A stretch of DNA of 64,000 nt from Chryseobacterium cucumeris. GTDB taxonomy: Bacteria > Bacteroidota > Bacteroidia > Flavobacteriales > Weeksellaceae. Within the stretch, counting starts at the first letter, position 1; each line of letters starts with the position of its first letter. The stretch is from positions 1 to 64,000 of the forward strand of contig NZ_LUVZ01000001.1 of assembly GCF_001593385.1 (NCBI RefSeq). The letters are read 5' to 3'. The notes beneath the pieces were generated by a model. That model saw only the letters and a list, made by a program, of their open reading frames with translations, had not been told where the DNA came from and did not search any database. This document shows, one piece after another, positions 7,782 to 17,731 of the stretch. The position numbers and the translations under genes were made by a program.

Positions 7782-9185
7782 ATGAAAAATTCTAATATCA
7801 ATATAAATCAATATCGTAGGGTAGTGAGGTTCTATAGGAATATAGGAATGGTACTGCTATTTTTTGTGCTTCTTTTCTCCTGCGAAAAGCTGCTGGAAGT
7901 GGAAACCCCTTCCAATCAGATCGGAAAAGACAAAGTCTTTGCAGATGTTCAAACCGCTAATGCAGCGCTGGCTGGACTGTATGCCGGGCTAAGGGATAAC
8001 TCACCGCTGTCAGGTGAATCATTGGGACCACTGCTTGGAGTCTATACCGATGATCTGGATTCGTATGCTTTAACGGATACCAATGGTGTTTTGGCACTTT
8101 ATCATAACCAGCAGACCGATACTAATTCTACGATATATTCAGTATGGTCAACTGCTTATCAACATATCTATTCGGCCAATGCCATTATAGAAGGAGTTAA
8201 GGCATCTGCTTTACCGGTCAATGAAAAGAACAGGATAGAAGGGGAAGCTATTTTAGTAAGAAGCATTTTGCTATTTTATTTGCAGCAGGTCTTTGGAGCA
8301 GTTCCTTATCCGGTAGCAACGGATTATATAGTAAATCAGTCTTTACCAAGGATGGAAACAGCGGAAGTACTTTCAAGATTGGAAATGGATCTTTCCCGCT
8401 GTGCTGAGCTGCTCCCAGATCAGTACAGGGATGAGGAAAGGGTATATCCTAACCGGAAAGTAGCAGAACTGATGCTGGCTAAGGTATATATGCTGGAACA
8501 GAAATGGGTTCAGGCAGAAACGATGCTTAAAACAATTTTGGGAAGTCCGCTGTACAGTTTTCAGAATGATCTGTCAAAGATATTTCAGAAAGATTCAAAA
8601 CATATCCTATGGCAGTTAAAGCCTGCAAATCCCGGTGATCCGGTAAAAGAAGCGATGCTGTATTATTTTTCAGGGGCAGCTCCTACCACTTATGCGCTTT
8701 CTGAAAGTCTTTTGAATTCCTTTGAAGCGGGAGACCTTAGAAAGCAGCAGTGGATGATTCCGGTAGTGGTAGGAGGAACTACGTGGTATCGTGTGAATAA
8801 GTATAAAAATACGACCATCAATAACACGGAGGACTCTATAGTGTTTCGTCTGGAAGAAGTGTATTTACTGCTGGCCGAAGCGCTGACTCAGCAGAATAAA
8901 ACAGCAGAAGCCTTATTGTACATTAATCCAATAAGGCAGAGAGCAGGACTGAGTCCTTTAGTATCGGTTTCAAAAGAAGTTCTGCTCAGTGAAATCCTTT
9001 TGGAAAACAGGAGGGAGTTTTTTACAGAAACGGGACACCGGTTCCTGGACTTAAAGCGTAATAACAGACTGAATGATTTACAGGGGGTAAAACCTAACTG
9101 GCAGTCTTTTCACAACGTTTGGCCTATTCCTCAGAAAGATCTCTTACTTAATCCCAATCTTAATCCCCAGAATAATGGCTATTAA
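7782..9185 (+). CDS. SusD/RagB family nutrient-binding lipoprotein
   Basis: 467 residues with a lipoprotein signal ending LLFSC (Cys about residue 33), so it should be anchored on the cell surface. The helical body and the C-terminal motif RREFFTETGHRFLDLKR with GLSPL and NGY near the end are typical of SusD/RagB. It follows SusC by 16 bp and acts as the lid of the transporter. At 467 residues it is of normal to slightly short length. Its 3' end overlaps the start of the S9 peptidase gene by 11 bp, indicating tight co-expression. Confidence 0.93.
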   Translation: MKNSNININQYRRVVRFYRNIGMVLLFFVLLFSCEKLLEVETPSNQIGKDKVFADVQTANAALAGLYAGLRDNSPLSGESLGPLLGVYTDDLDSYALTDTNGVLALYHNQQTDTNSTIYSVWSTAYQHIYSANAIIEGVKASALPVNEKNRIEGEAILVRSILLFYLQQVFGAVPYPVATDYIVNQSLPRMETAEVLSRLEMDLSRCAELLPDQYRDEERVYPNRKVAELMLAKVYMLEQKWVQAETMLKTILGSPLYSFQNDLSKIFQKDSKHILWQLKPANPGDPVKEAMLYYFSGAAPTTYALSESLLNSFEAGDLRKQQWMIPVVVGGTTWYRVNKYKNTTINNTEDSIVFRLEEVYLLLAEALTQQNKTAEALLYINPIRQRAGLSPLVSVSKEVLLSEILLENRREFFTETGHRFLDLKRNNRLNDLQGVKPNWQSFHNVWPIPQKDLLLNPNLNPQNNGY

Positions 9186-11718
9186 TATCAATAAACTTCT
9201 CATTCTTTTTTTTATTCTTTTGGGAATGGTGTGTTATGCGCAGGTTCAGGATTCAGTTAAAGACGAAAGTTTAACCTATTATAATATTGCTGTTAACAAG
9301 GTGTCTGATGATGGAAAATGGGTTGTAGCCACAAAGGTTTACAGGCAGAATTATGATACAGCTGTGGTGCTGGCTACAGGGAAGTCAGGAGCCCAATCCC
9401 TGATAGGGACGCATATTAAAAAATACCAGTATTCCTTTGTAAAAGACAATCAGCTGTTGGCATTGGGACAGGGAAAAGCGGTTTTGTGGAATTTATTGAC
9501 TGGAATGAAGAAAGACCTGAAGACAGGTAAGAATAGAACTGAAGCAGAAAATATAACCCAGAGCGGGATTATGGAAAAAGGGCAGAAATATTTCTTGCAG
9601 ACCAGTGACAGTATTATTCATATCTATAATGCGAAATCTAAACTGCTGCAAGAGATAAACCGGGTGCAGTATTTCATAGTCGGCAGTTCTGGATCTGTAT
9701 TGTATATCGTAAAAAAGGAAGGAAAAGAAACCCAGCTGGTTAAATATTTCGGTAATAAAGCAGATGTAATGTATTCCACACCGGGAATGATCCGAAGTAT
9801 GGAGGAAACACCTTCAGAGAGTTTCATAATCCTTAAGGAAGAAACAGAGGGAGCTAAAGATACAAATAGCTCATCTCAGAAGCTTGTATTGTTTGATACC
9901 AGTAGAGGAGATATGATATTTCCTGATATGGATGACATTAGGTGGGATGAATATCTACGTTGTACAGAAATACAGAATGGAAAGGCTATCATGATTACAG
10001 GAATCACTCATATTCCGACAGAAAAATCAACAGTTGATATCTGGTATGGTAATGATGGTAATCTGGAAGCCAAGCAGGAAGGAGCATTTGTAAAGCGGTA
10101 CTGGATATGGAAAAAGGAAGGGAATAAGGTGATAAAAATTCCTTCTGACCGTTTTTCAACCGCGGTAAGCCTGAATAATCCTGATTACTTTCTGATGTTT
10201 AACAGGGATGAACTGCAAAATTATTCAACCCTGTTTCCATCGGTTCATGGTTTTCTCTATGATGTTAACAAGGGGGCATATGAAGATCTTGGCATCATGC
10301 AGGCAGAAGTTTCGGTGTCAGACTCTGGAAATCATTATATATATAAAAATAGGGAAGACTTATGGGTATTGGTGGATACAGAAACATCAAGAAGGGTAGT
10401 ATTGACCCAAAAGGATTTGAAAAAAGCATATTTCAGTCCGGATAGCAAAACAATCTTTTTTGAGAGCAGCAATGATCTTTGGAAGTACGATGTAAAGGAG
10501 GGGAAGCTGATGGCACTTAATATCGATCAGGAAAACGAAGTAAATGTCATCACTAAAGATGAAACTGATTTATATCCTGAGTCAGGTTATAATTTTAGAA
10601 AGAGTATTCTCAATGTAAGTGCTCCGATGCTCTTGTCAGTGACTCAGAAAGGAAGTATTGAGAAAACCTATTTGAAATGGGATAGAGGCACGCTTCAAAC
10701 ACTTATGGCTTCATCAGCTTCCAATATAACATGGTATAAGACTGATGAGTCTTTTAGTAAAGCTGTATATGTTGAAGAAAGCCTGAATGAGGCACCAAAG
10801 ATTGTCTATAAAGAGATAGGAAAGCAGCAAGGCAAAGTTGTCTTTAAGAGCAATCCTCAGGATAAAATATCAGAGATAATAAGGATGGAAACAATCAGTT
10901 TCAAAAATAAGGAAGGAGCACCTTTAAAAGGACTTTTGTATTATCCTATCGGATATGTCAATGGAAAGAAATATCCGATGGTTGTTCACATTTATGAAGT
11001 ACAGAGTAGAAATCACAATCAATATTTATCCCCACTTAATAACTTTCCGGTAGGATTTTCTATAAGGAAACTTCTGAAAGAAGGGTATTTTGTGTATCTC
11101 CCCGATATTGTAAATGGATCTTCAGGAGTTGGCTTGTCAGCGTTGGATTGCGTAGAAAGTTCTCTGGATGCTTTGCAGAATCATGTGGGTATCGATGCTA
11201 AGAATGTTGGGTTGATAGGTCATTCTTTTGGAGGATTCCGTACTGATTTTATAGCGGGACATTCAAATCGTTTTAAGACTTATATTTCAGGAGCGGGAGC
11301 CAGTGATCTGACAAGAATGTATTTTTCCTATAATGAGACCTCATTCACTCCTTTTTATTGGCAGTTTGAAGAAGGGCAATATAATATGCATGCTCCATAT
11401 GCAGAGAATAGGAAAATCTATAAGGAAAATAATCCCATTGAAAATGTACATAAAGTAAATGCTCCCATACTTTTATGGACTGGAACAGAGGATAAAAGGA
11501 TTGTATGGGACCAGACTATGGAATTTTATATTGGGCTGAAAAGGAATAAAAAAGATGTCGTGGCACTGTTCTACCCGGGAGAAGTACATGTCTTTACCAT
11601 AGGTTCAAAGGCAGAGAAAGATCTGGCACTCAGGATACAGGATTGGTTGGATTATTTTCTGAAAGGAAAAAGAAATATTTCATGGATAGAGAGACAAATA
11701 AAAAAGGATGCACTTTAG
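9175..11718 (+). CDS. Secreted S9 (prolyl oligopeptidase) family serine peptidase
   Basis: 847 residues with a signal peptide cut after CYA. Residues about 40-550 form a repeated, beta-rich propeller-like region, and the C-terminal 270 residues are an alpha/beta hydrolase. The nucleophile is in GHSFGG (Ser about 684), the probable acid in TGTEDKRIVWD (about 772) and the His in PGEVHVF (about 803). It overlaps the SusD gene by 11 bp. SusCD operons with an S9 peptidase recur in Flavobacteriia and presumably digest peptides carried in by the SusCD pair; the exact substrate is not visible. Confidence 0.9.
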   Translation: MAININKLLILFFILLGMVCYAQVQDSVKDESLTYYNIAVNKVSDDGKWVVATKVYRQNYDTAVVLATGKSGAQSLIGTHIKKYQYSFVKDNQLLALGQGKAVLWNLLTGMKKDLKTGKNRTEAENITQSGIMEKGQKYFLQTSDSIIHIYNAKSKLLQEINRVQYFIVGSSGSVLYIVKKEGKETQLVKYFGNKADVMYSTPGMIRSMEETPSESFIILKEETEGAKDTNSSSQKLVLFDTSRGDMIFPDMDDIRWDEYLRCTEIQNGKAIMITGITHIPTEKSTVDIWYGNDGNLEAKQEGAFVKRYWIWKKEGNKVIKIPSDRFSTAVSLNNPDYFLMFNRDELQNYSTLFPSVHGFLYDVNKGAYEDLGIMQAEVSVSDSGNHYIYKNREDLWVLVDTETSRRVVLTQKDLKKAYFSPDSKTIFFESSNDLWKYDVKEGKLMALNIDQENEVNVITKDETDLYPESGYNFRKSILNVSAPMLLSVTQKGSIEKTYLKWDRGTLQTLMASSASNITWYKTDESFSKAVYVEESLNEAPKIVYKEIGKQQGKVVFKSNPQDKISEIIRMETISFKNKEGAPLKGLLYYPIGYVNGKKYPMVVHIYEVQSRNHNQYLSPLNNFPVGFSIRKLLKEGYFVYLPDIVNGSSGVGLSALDCVESSLDALQNHVGIDAKNVGLIGHSFGGFRTDFIAGHSNRFKTYISGAGASDLTRMYFSYNETSFTPFYWQFEEGQYNMHAPYAENRKIYKENNPIENVHKVNAPILLWTGTEDKRIVWDQTMEFYIGLKRNKKDVVALFYPGEVHVFTIGSKAEKDLALRIQDWLDYFLKGKRNISWIERQIKKDAL

Positions 11719-11727
11719 CATCCTTTT
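11702..11727 (+). terminator. Terminator of the SusC-SusD-peptidase operon
   Basis: A 10-bp stem (aaaaggatgc / gcatcctttt) with loop actttа-type sequence overlaps the stop codon of the peptidase gene and ends in a T-tract. The stretch 11728-12131 that follows is very AT-rich and has no gene I can support. Confidence 0.8.
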
Positions 11728-12131
11728 CTATGTTGCTATTTACGTAATTAAGGAGATGATAATACTATTGATTAGAAAAAAAAATTAAGCCCATAGTGGT
11801 GACTAACACGCCAGCGTGCAAGAGTTGCCCTTTTCAGTAAGCTTTCAGATAATAATAAATACTTTTTACTAATATCGAAATTATATTATAATTTGAAAGT
11901 TTTGAATAAGTGGGGGAATATATTTTTTTCTACTTTGGTTTCCTAAAAAATAACCGGTAAATATTTTTTTTAAAAACAGTGAATTTCTTTACTCACATCT
12001 CTATATTCTATATAAAGTATCAACGGAAATTTTTTTTCAATCAAGAATTTCAGCCTGTTTACTATGACATATGTCGTCAATACTTATTTTATATCCGATT
12101 TTGAAATAATTCGTTGTAAATTTTAAAATAG

Positions 12132-12518
12132 ATGAGAAATACCGTAGTTTTATTTATTGCTCTGTTGATAAGCTGCTCTTATAGTAAGCTTTCTAGAGAT
12201 ACTCGTTTTAATAATACTTATAAAATATTAAAAATAGATAGTACAAAGAGTATGTATTTGATTCAGTTTCAAAATGGAGCCCTTAAGGAGCTGATTTTAT
12301 CTGAGAAAAACTGTAAAAAGAAATTACATAATAAAAATAAAATACTTGTTGGAAAAAAATACGACTTAAAATTTACTGCTTTAGACTCATACTTTAATGA
12401 TGACGATTTTGAAAAAATGGAATTTAAAGTCGATAGTGTAGATGTTAAATCTTACACAGAGGGGAGTATATATTTTAGCAACAATCTTTGCGGACTTTAT
12501 ATTTATGAGAAAGAATAA
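12132..12518 (+). CDS. Small hypothetical lipoprotein
   Basis: 128 residues beginning with a lipoprotein signal (VVLFIALLISC, Cys15). The remainder is hydrophilic, Lys/Asp-rich and beta-prone, with no family I recognise. It stands alone between the SusCD operon and a convergent operon, with a 400-base AT-rich leader. Probably anchored in the envelope. Confidence 0.65.
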   Translation: MRNTVVLFIALLISCSYSKLSRDTRFNNTYKILKIDSTKSMYLIQFQNGALKELILSEKNCKKKLHNKNKILVGKKYDLKFTALDSYFNDDDFEKMEFKVDSVDVKSYTEGSIYFSNNLCGLYIYEKE

Positions 12519-12586
12519 TTATAATTGACATTACTTTGACCGAAGTATTTATCAGAATGGTAGTGCATCAAAAGAGTCTATATTAT

Positions 12587-12616
12587 AGAGAAGGATACCG
12601 CGTGGTATCCTTCTCT
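12587..12616. terminator. Bidirectional terminator between convergent genes
   Basis: A 13-bp perfect stem (agagaaggatacc / ggtatccttctct) with a gcgt loop lies between the lipoprotein gene and the DUF6520 gene that face each other. Confidence 0.8.
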
Positions 12617-12634
12617 TTGTTAACAGATTTCAAA

Positions 12635-12898
12635 TTACGGTAAGATTTCAAACAAATCTCCAAAACACTGTGATCCACTCATTCTTTTTAAGTTATGAGG
12701 ACCTGTAGCATCTGTGTAAGTGCAGAGTATCCCTGTGTTTACTGTTTCACAGTTTTTAACTGCTACGCAGGTGGGCTCTCCGAAATTTCCGACTCTGTAT
12801 CCAATAGTAACAACTTTGGATGAACTTTCGATGTTTGATGCTAATGCACCTCCAGTGCCCATAATCACCAGGGCAGCAGGGATAAGAAACTTTTTCAT
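12635..12898 (-). CDS. DUF6520 family secreted small protein
   Basis: 87 residues with an N-terminal signal (MKKFLIPAALVIMGTGGALAS) and a mature part with four cysteines (CVAVKNC, CTYT, QCFGD), so two disulphides are possible. This arrangement fits DUF6520, a Flavobacteriia family commonly encoded beside MauE-like membrane proteins. It is the last gene of a four-gene minus-strand operon and is followed by a terminator. Function unknown. Confidence 0.75.
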   Translation of the reverse strand: MKKFLIPAALVIMGTGGALASNIESSSKVVTIGYRVGNFGEPTCVAVKNCETVNTGILCTYTDATGPHNLKRMSGSQCFGDLFEILP

Positions 12899-12922
12899 AA
12901 TAATTGAAGTTTTTGGTAATGC

Positions 12923-14437
12923 TTACTCTTTTTCCAGGTTTTCAGCTTCCCCTGTCGTAAAATATTTTACATTAGATGTTCTGTATTGGTAGCGGATCAG
13001 CTTTTTGCCTGCTATAGCATAGAGGTACTGATCGGTGACCATAATCTGAGAAACAGGCTTATTATCAATATGATCTAAGTAGAAGCTCCCAACATATTCC
13101 TGTTTATCTGTCCTGTAAATGTCCACAATCACTGCATTTCTCCATTGCTCGGCGCTTTCATGTTTCCCCATAAGATGAGATCGATTGAAGAGAAGCGGAC
13201 CGTTGACTGCTAATACAGAGTTAACCTTTAGAGGACGGGATTTTAATTTTGTATTTCCATCCGCAAGCTTAACGGGCTCAACCTGGGCTCTTGAGATTGT
13301 ATCAATGGTTTTGAATCTGCTTTTTAGCTGAAGCTGGTCATTCATAACCAGAAGCTGATTTCTGTAAGCATACATGTAGGTGATGCTGTTGTTTTTTACA
13401 TCAGCAACCAGCTGTCCGTCAGCATCAAATATCCCGTCAATCTGCTTTTCCAGCAGTTTGTCGTAAGAGGTGAACTTAGGATATCCTGTAAGCGTAAGTA
13501 ATCCTAATTCATATTCCCCTGTCTTACTGCTGTGTATTCTTACTGCGAAATTTGAAGAATCAATTACTGATAGCTGGTTAAAATATACCTCATTATGACT
13601 GATGGTATGGGCAGCAGGTTTTCCTGTTTTTCCTTTGTAAATAATAGGAACACTACCATCATAGAGATAATACTCTGAATCTTTTACTCTCAATTGCAGA
13701 TTAGTATAAGTAAAGTCTGTTCGATCGGGATATATCTGCATTTTTTGTAATGAATTAAAACTATTGCCAACTGATGCCAGAACCAAAGGAGTGGATGTGT
13801 TTCCGAAAAAAACATCGAATTTATTGTTTCCGGCAAAGTAATAATGTTCATTATCAAGCTGTAGGGTCTTATCCTTAATCAGTGGATGGATGAGAAAACG
13901 ACGGGTAAAATTATTTTCTCTCTTTACTGTATGTTCAGAACTGATATAGAGAAAAATGACAATGAAAGAGCCTGTTAAAATAGTAGCCAATAATTTTATA
14001 TAAACTTTATAGCTGTTTTTTTTCCGATTATTATAGAAACAAATTAAGGCAATGACTGTCAGGAGTACACATATAAGATTGAAAAAGAGGTGCTCATCCC
14101 AGCTCATTTTTTCCAGGATACCTCCACAGGAACATGGAATGGATTCACTGTAGTGGAGGATCATATAGATATAGACAGTAAAACTGGTCATTATTCCTAA
14201 TGAAAAAAATAAACCTATACCTCTAAAAAGTGGAATCAACAGCAGGATAACAATCAATAATTCAATAATAATTACCAGATAAGATACCACTCCTGCATAA
14301 GCTGTCAGAAGAGGGGATTGTGCAATCTGTACCTGGAAATTTTCAAAATCAAGAATCTTACTTACCGATGCGTACATAAACAGCAGCACAAAAAAATAGG
14401 CAGTGAAAGTGGGGAATTGTTCAATGAGCTTTCTCAT
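12923..14437 (-). CDS. MauE/DoxX-like membrane protein with long periplasmic domain
   Basis: About 504 residues. Residues 1-145 form four membrane helices of the MauE/DoxX type with a SIPCSCGG motif in a loop, a Cys pair suited to thiol redox chemistry. A fifth helix follows, then about 320 residues of beta-rich sequence with no domain I can name. ATG 14437 is chosen because it starts directly before the first helix; the open frame extends upstream but overlaps a 57-residue gene. MauE-like proteins supply reducing or oxidising power to secreted Cys proteins, which fits the Cys-containing small proteins of the same operon. That link is inferred. Confidence 0.75.
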   Translation of the reverse strand: MRKLIEQFPTFTAYFFVLLFMYASVSKILDFENFQVQIAQSPLLTAYAGVVSYLVIIIELLIVILLLIPLFRGIGLFFSLGIMTSFTVYIYMILHYSESIPCSCGGILEKMSWDEHLFFNLICVLLTVIALICFYNNRKKNSYKVYIKLLATILTGSFIVIFLYISSEHTVKRENNFTRRFLIHPLIKDKTLQLDNEHYYFAGNNKFDVFFGNTSTPLVLASVGNSFNSLQKMQIYPDRTDFTYTNLQLRVKDSEYYLYDGSVPIIYKGKTGKPAAHTISHNEVYFNQLSVIDSSNFAVRIHSSKTGEYELGLLTLTGYPKFTSYDKLLEKQIDGIFDADGQLVADVKNNSITYMYAYRNQLLVMNDQLQLKSRFKTIDTISRAQVEPVKLADGNTKLKSRPLKVNSVLAVNGPLLFNRSHLMGKHESAEQWRNAVIVDIYRTDKQEYVGSFYLDHIDNKPVSQIMVTDQYLYAIAGKKLIRYQYRTSNVKYFTTGEAENLEKE

Positions 14438-14447
14438 GATATATTTT

Positions 14448-14621
14448 TTAGCATTGGTACAAAAGAATCCATATAACTTTTCGTCCGCAATAATCCGGCA
14501 TTGCTGATTTCTCAGCAATAACGATCGTTGTAGTGAAAGTTCCTGTGTTTTTCCATAATCCGCTAACCGGACATTTTTGTCCTGATCTTATCGTAAGCGA
14601 TGGAATTGATCCACTGTTCAT
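14448..14621 (-). CDS. 57-aa conserved-looking small protein
   Basis: ATG 14621 to TAA 14448. The start overlaps the stop of the upstream lipoprotein gene as ATGA, and the stop lies 11 bp before the MauE gene, so it is clearly part of the operon. Features: GQKCPVSGLW, a Thr-rich middle, and MPDYCGRKVIW, with the last residue Cys57. The Cys-Pro-x-Ser-Gly-x-Trp and Met-Pro ... Cys-Gly patterns recall short YjzC-like proteins. No signal peptide is visible. Confidence 0.65.
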   Translation of the reverse strand: MNSGSIPSLTIRSGQKCPVSGLWKNTGTFTTTIVIAEKSAMPDYCGRKVIWILLYQC

Positions 14622-14836
14622 TTGTTGTGGTTATTAGTTTCATCGGGTCTCCAGTGGTCACGATCTTTTGGAGGGTCTGTTTCCATAAACTCTATACTAT
14701 CTGATTTTGCAGATAAAATACTACTCTGTAGGATGCTCTCCTTTGGATCTTCCATTGATAAAGGCTGATCCGGATGACAGGAATAAAGCATTATGGCAAT
14801 TAAAATTCCTGTTGAAATGTAAATTAAGGTTTTCAT
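14618..14836 (-). CDS. Small lipoprotein, first gene of the MauE/DUF6520 operon
   Basis: 72 residues from ATG 14836. The lipobox is MLYSC (Cys about 20), and the mature part of about 50 residues is acidic then basic (PPKDRDHWRPDETNNHNK), with no fold apparent. A longer in-frame start exists at 14860, but 14836 puts the basic n-region at the N terminus. It overlaps the next gene by ATGA. The space 14837-15141 is a divergent promoter region, rich in A and T, with no other gene seen. Confidence 0.6.
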   Translation of the reverse strand: MKTLIYISTGILIAIMLYSCHPDQPLSMEDPKESILQSSILSAKSDSIEFMETDPPKDRDHWRPDETNNHNK

Positions 14837-15141
14837 GATCTGGGATTTAAAGGTTAACAACCCCGGCCGGTTTATATTAGAATTCTGAGAACGAATTTAG
14901 AGCAGAAAAAGCCCGGAAAAAAAGGTTTCTGGGCTTGATTTATAAATTATAGTGGTACGTTTTGTAAATTAAATCAAAATATAATTATGTTTTAAAATAT
15001 TGATTATCAATGTGTTTAAATTGATATTTTGATTTGTTAAATTCCCTTTGTGTTGAAATAATCTTATTCTTGTTTCAATTTGTGTACTTTTGAATATTAT
15101 TCATGTTATTTTAAAAATCTGTTATATAAACTTTTTTTATT

Positions 15142-16791
15142 TTGAAAAAAGCAATATTTATTTTCGTATTTATTAGTCTTTTAATGAATGGTCAGAAGTT
15201 TTCAGACTATAGGGCGCGTTATGATAATTTTGATGAAAATGATAGGCGCGCACTTGAATTTGTTAATCCTTACATAAAAAAGGCTAGAAAAGAAGGAAAC
15301 TATAAAGAATTATCACAGGCCTACCGGGATGCTGTGTATTTTACTAAAGATAAAAAACTTGTTTATGCTGATAGCACAATATGGACGGCGTTATTGTCAA
15401 AAGATTCCGATATTATAGGAAATGCTTATCTCACCAAGGGAAGTATCTATTATTTCACTTTCCGGAAATATCAGAAGGCATTAGATGAATATTTAAAGGC
15501 CTGGACTTATCTAAAAGATTCTGAGAACTCTTATCTCTATCACAAAAATATGTATCATATAGGGGTCGTTAAAAGTTATCTGGGATATTATGAAGAGGCT
15601 CTCAGCATCTTTTCAAAATGTAGAATATATTACAATAAACCCCATACTTCGGAATCGCTTTCCAATCTTCGGCATAACAGAAAGAAAGGATATTTAAACA
15701 GTCTTAACCAGATGGGCATTTGTTTAATCTTTCTTGCAAGATATAAAGAAGCATCAGAACTGGTTGAGCAGGGATTAAAACAATCTGCAAATGATAAAGA
15801 TTTTGACCTTGAAAGAAGCTATTTTTACAAGCTTAGAGCGGTATTAAATTATATAGAGAAGAAAGATAAAGAAGCTGTAGAAGATTTTAATACATCTCTG
15901 GCAGGAATTCTTAAAGTTGATGATTTTACCAATGCTTCGGTCATTTATTTTCTGAAAGGAAAAATCTTAATGAGAAGCAAAAAGGATAATGAAGCGGTTT
16001 ATTATTTCAAAAAAGTGGACTCAATCTTTGTAAAGCGTAATTTTGTACTGCCTGCGGTCAGAGGATCCTACGAAATGCTAATTCATTATTATAAAGATCA
16101 TAACGATAATACAAGTGAGCTTTATTATACCAAGCAGTTGTTGGCTTTTGACAAAATACTATCAACTGACTTTAAATACCTTTCTACAAAGATTCATAAG
16201 GAATATGATACTAAAGATTTGAACGAATCAAAGGAAAGATTGGAATATTCCTCTTTATATGGTTATGCGATTGCTTTTATTTCATTTATTATTCTCTCCA
16301 TCATCTCTGGCTTTCGATACCATAAAGTAAGGAGAAGCAGAGTAGAGGAAGTGGTTATTGATTTACCATTAGGTTCAGATGATGTGGTAGAACCAAAAGA
16401 CATTAATCATTCTGTAACTTCTAAACTATCGGAGCAATTGGTCAATGAAATTTTAGGCAAGCTGGATAAAATGGAAGAAAAAAGATTTTATCTTGAAAAA
16501 GGTTTAACACAAAATCAGTTGGCTAAAAAATTAAAAACCAATACTGCTTATCTCTCTGCGATTATAAACATGCACAAAGGCTGTAATTTTAACAGCTACG
16601 TCAACCGGCTCAGAGTTGAATATGCTAAAGAGATGATTGCTAATGATAGTGAATGGCGTAAATATTCTATTGATACTATTTCAAAAGAATGTGGTTTTTC
16701 CAACCGTTCTAACTTTTCTAAATTTTTCTTTGAAATAACTGCTGTAAACCTCGTTGATTTTATCCAAGAGATGAAACAGGATAAAAAATAA
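15142..16791 (+). CDS. Membrane-bound TPR-AraC transcriptional regulator
   Basis: 549 residues. The TTG start at 15142 is chosen because it gives a clean signal sequence (KKAIFIFVFISLLM); the next ATG would destroy it. Residues 30-340 are tetratricopeptide-like helices, about 372-393 is a membrane helix, and about 440-549 is an AraC-type HTH domain (LTQNQLAKKLKTNTAYLSAI and ISKECGFSNRSNFSKFF). The design, sensor outside and DNA-binding domain inside, is common in Flavobacteriia. Targets are unknown; its neighbours are the envelope operon and the conjugative element. Confidence 0.85.
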   Translation: MKKAIFIFVFISLLMNGQKFSDYRARYDNFDENDRRALEFVNPYIKKARKEGNYKELSQAYRDAVYFTKDKKLVYADSTIWTALLSKDSDIIGNAYLTKGSIYYFTFRKYQKALDEYLKAWTYLKDSENSYLYHKNMYHIGVVKSYLGYYEEALSIFSKCRIYYNKPHTSESLSNLRHNRKKGYLNSLNQMGICLIFLARYKEASELVEQGLKQSANDKDFDLERSYFYKLRAVLNYIEKKDKEAVEDFNTSLAGILKVDDFTNASVIYFLKGKILMRSKKDNEAVYYFKKVDSIFVKRNFVLPAVRGSYEMLIHYYKDHNDNTSELYYTKQLLAFDKILSTDFKYLSTKIHKEYDTKDLNESKERLEYSSLYGYAIAFISFIILSIISGFRYHKVRRSRVEEVVIDLPLGSDDVVEPKDINHSVTSKLSEQLVNEILGKLDKMEEKRFYLEKGLTQNQLAKKLKTNTAYLSAIINMHKGCNFNSYVNRLRVEYAKEMIANDSEWRKYSIDTISKECGFSNRSNFSKFFFEITAVNLVDFIQEMKQDKK

Positions 16792-16867
16792 AGTGTTGAG
16801 AATTCATTTCCACCATGCAGCTATCTAATTGGGACTCATTTAAATTTTGTATTTTTTACTTAAAAAT

Positions 16868-17722
16868 ATGGATACAATACTGTTTTTTAAAAAATGTAAA
16901 AAATTACAAGATGGATTGGAACAAAAGTTAGAATTAATTGAATTTGAATGTTTCGACAATAAGGTAGAGTATTATGAAAAGTGCTTAATGGCTATTGATA
17001 TTGCGATTAGAGAGATAAAATCAATGGTAAGTGATTTTGATTTTTCGACAGCAGCGGATGAAATCTATTTTTTTAAAAACCTAAAACCTCTGTTTATTTC
17101 TCAATTTATCTATTATTCAAAGTTATTATCGATGGAAGCTGCTAAGCCCAATGCAGGACAGAAGAGTCTGAAAGAATATTATAGTGGTGAGCTGGAAATG
17201 ATCAAATCATTTTATCAGGAACACATAGATTTTTACCAATATTATAGACTCAATGCTACTTTTCTGGACCAGAAGTATTTTATGAGAAACCAATTTGATA
17301 TAAAAATGAAACTTAAAACCGGTATGTATGATTATGATGAAAAATTTGCCACCTCTCATGATCCTATTGTTGCTCAGATTTTAGCCAACGACCGTTTGGA
17401 GAAGTATCTTTTGAATTCTGTAAAAGAGAGTGAGGAACATGTTTATCAGAAGCTCACCGATCAGTCTTCTTTAACTTGGTCTGCATCTAAAGTAAATCTT
17501 ATAGAACTGGTTTATGCACTTTATCATATGCACTGTTTTAATGGCGGAAATATTGAGTTAAGTGAGGTCATTAAATCTGTAGAGAAATTTTTAAATACTG
17601 ATCTGGGAAACTTTCATAAGACTATATTTGAAATCAGAAATCGAAAACAAGGACCTACAAAATTTTTACATTTAATTACTGACAATCTTAATCAGCACTT
17701 TATGAATAGGGAAGGTGAATGA
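16868..17722 (+). CDS. rteC: RteC domain protein, conjugative element regulator
   Basis: About 284 residues, Lys/Glu/Tyr-rich and helical, matching RteC (for example LIELVYALYHMHCFNGG and the ending with IRNRKQGPTKFLHLITDNL). In CTnDOT-type elements RteC activates excision genes. ATG 16868 is preferred to the upstream ATG at 16847, whose extra seven residues look like leader sequence. It is the leftmost recognisable gene of the conjugative element and converges with mobC. Confidence 0.8.
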   Translation: MDTILFFKKCKKLQDGLEQKLELIEFECFDNKVEYYEKCLMAIDIAIREIKSMVSDFDFSTAADEIYFFKNLKPLFISQFIYYSKLLSMEAAKPNAGQKSLKEYYSGELEMIKSFYQEHIDFYQYYRLNATFLDQKYFMRNQFDIKMKLKTGMYDYDEKFATSHDPIVAQILANDRLEKYLLNSVKESEEHVYQKLTDQSSLTWSASKVNLIELVYALYHMHCFNGGNIELSEVIKSVEKFLNTDLGNFHKTIFEIRNRKQGPTKFLHLITDNLNQHFMNREGE

Positions 17723-17731
17723 TATCTATCT

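Noticed and set aside
12720..12992. 90-codon plus-strand frame
   Set aside because: Antisense to the DUF6520 gene and the end of the MauE gene, both with clear features.
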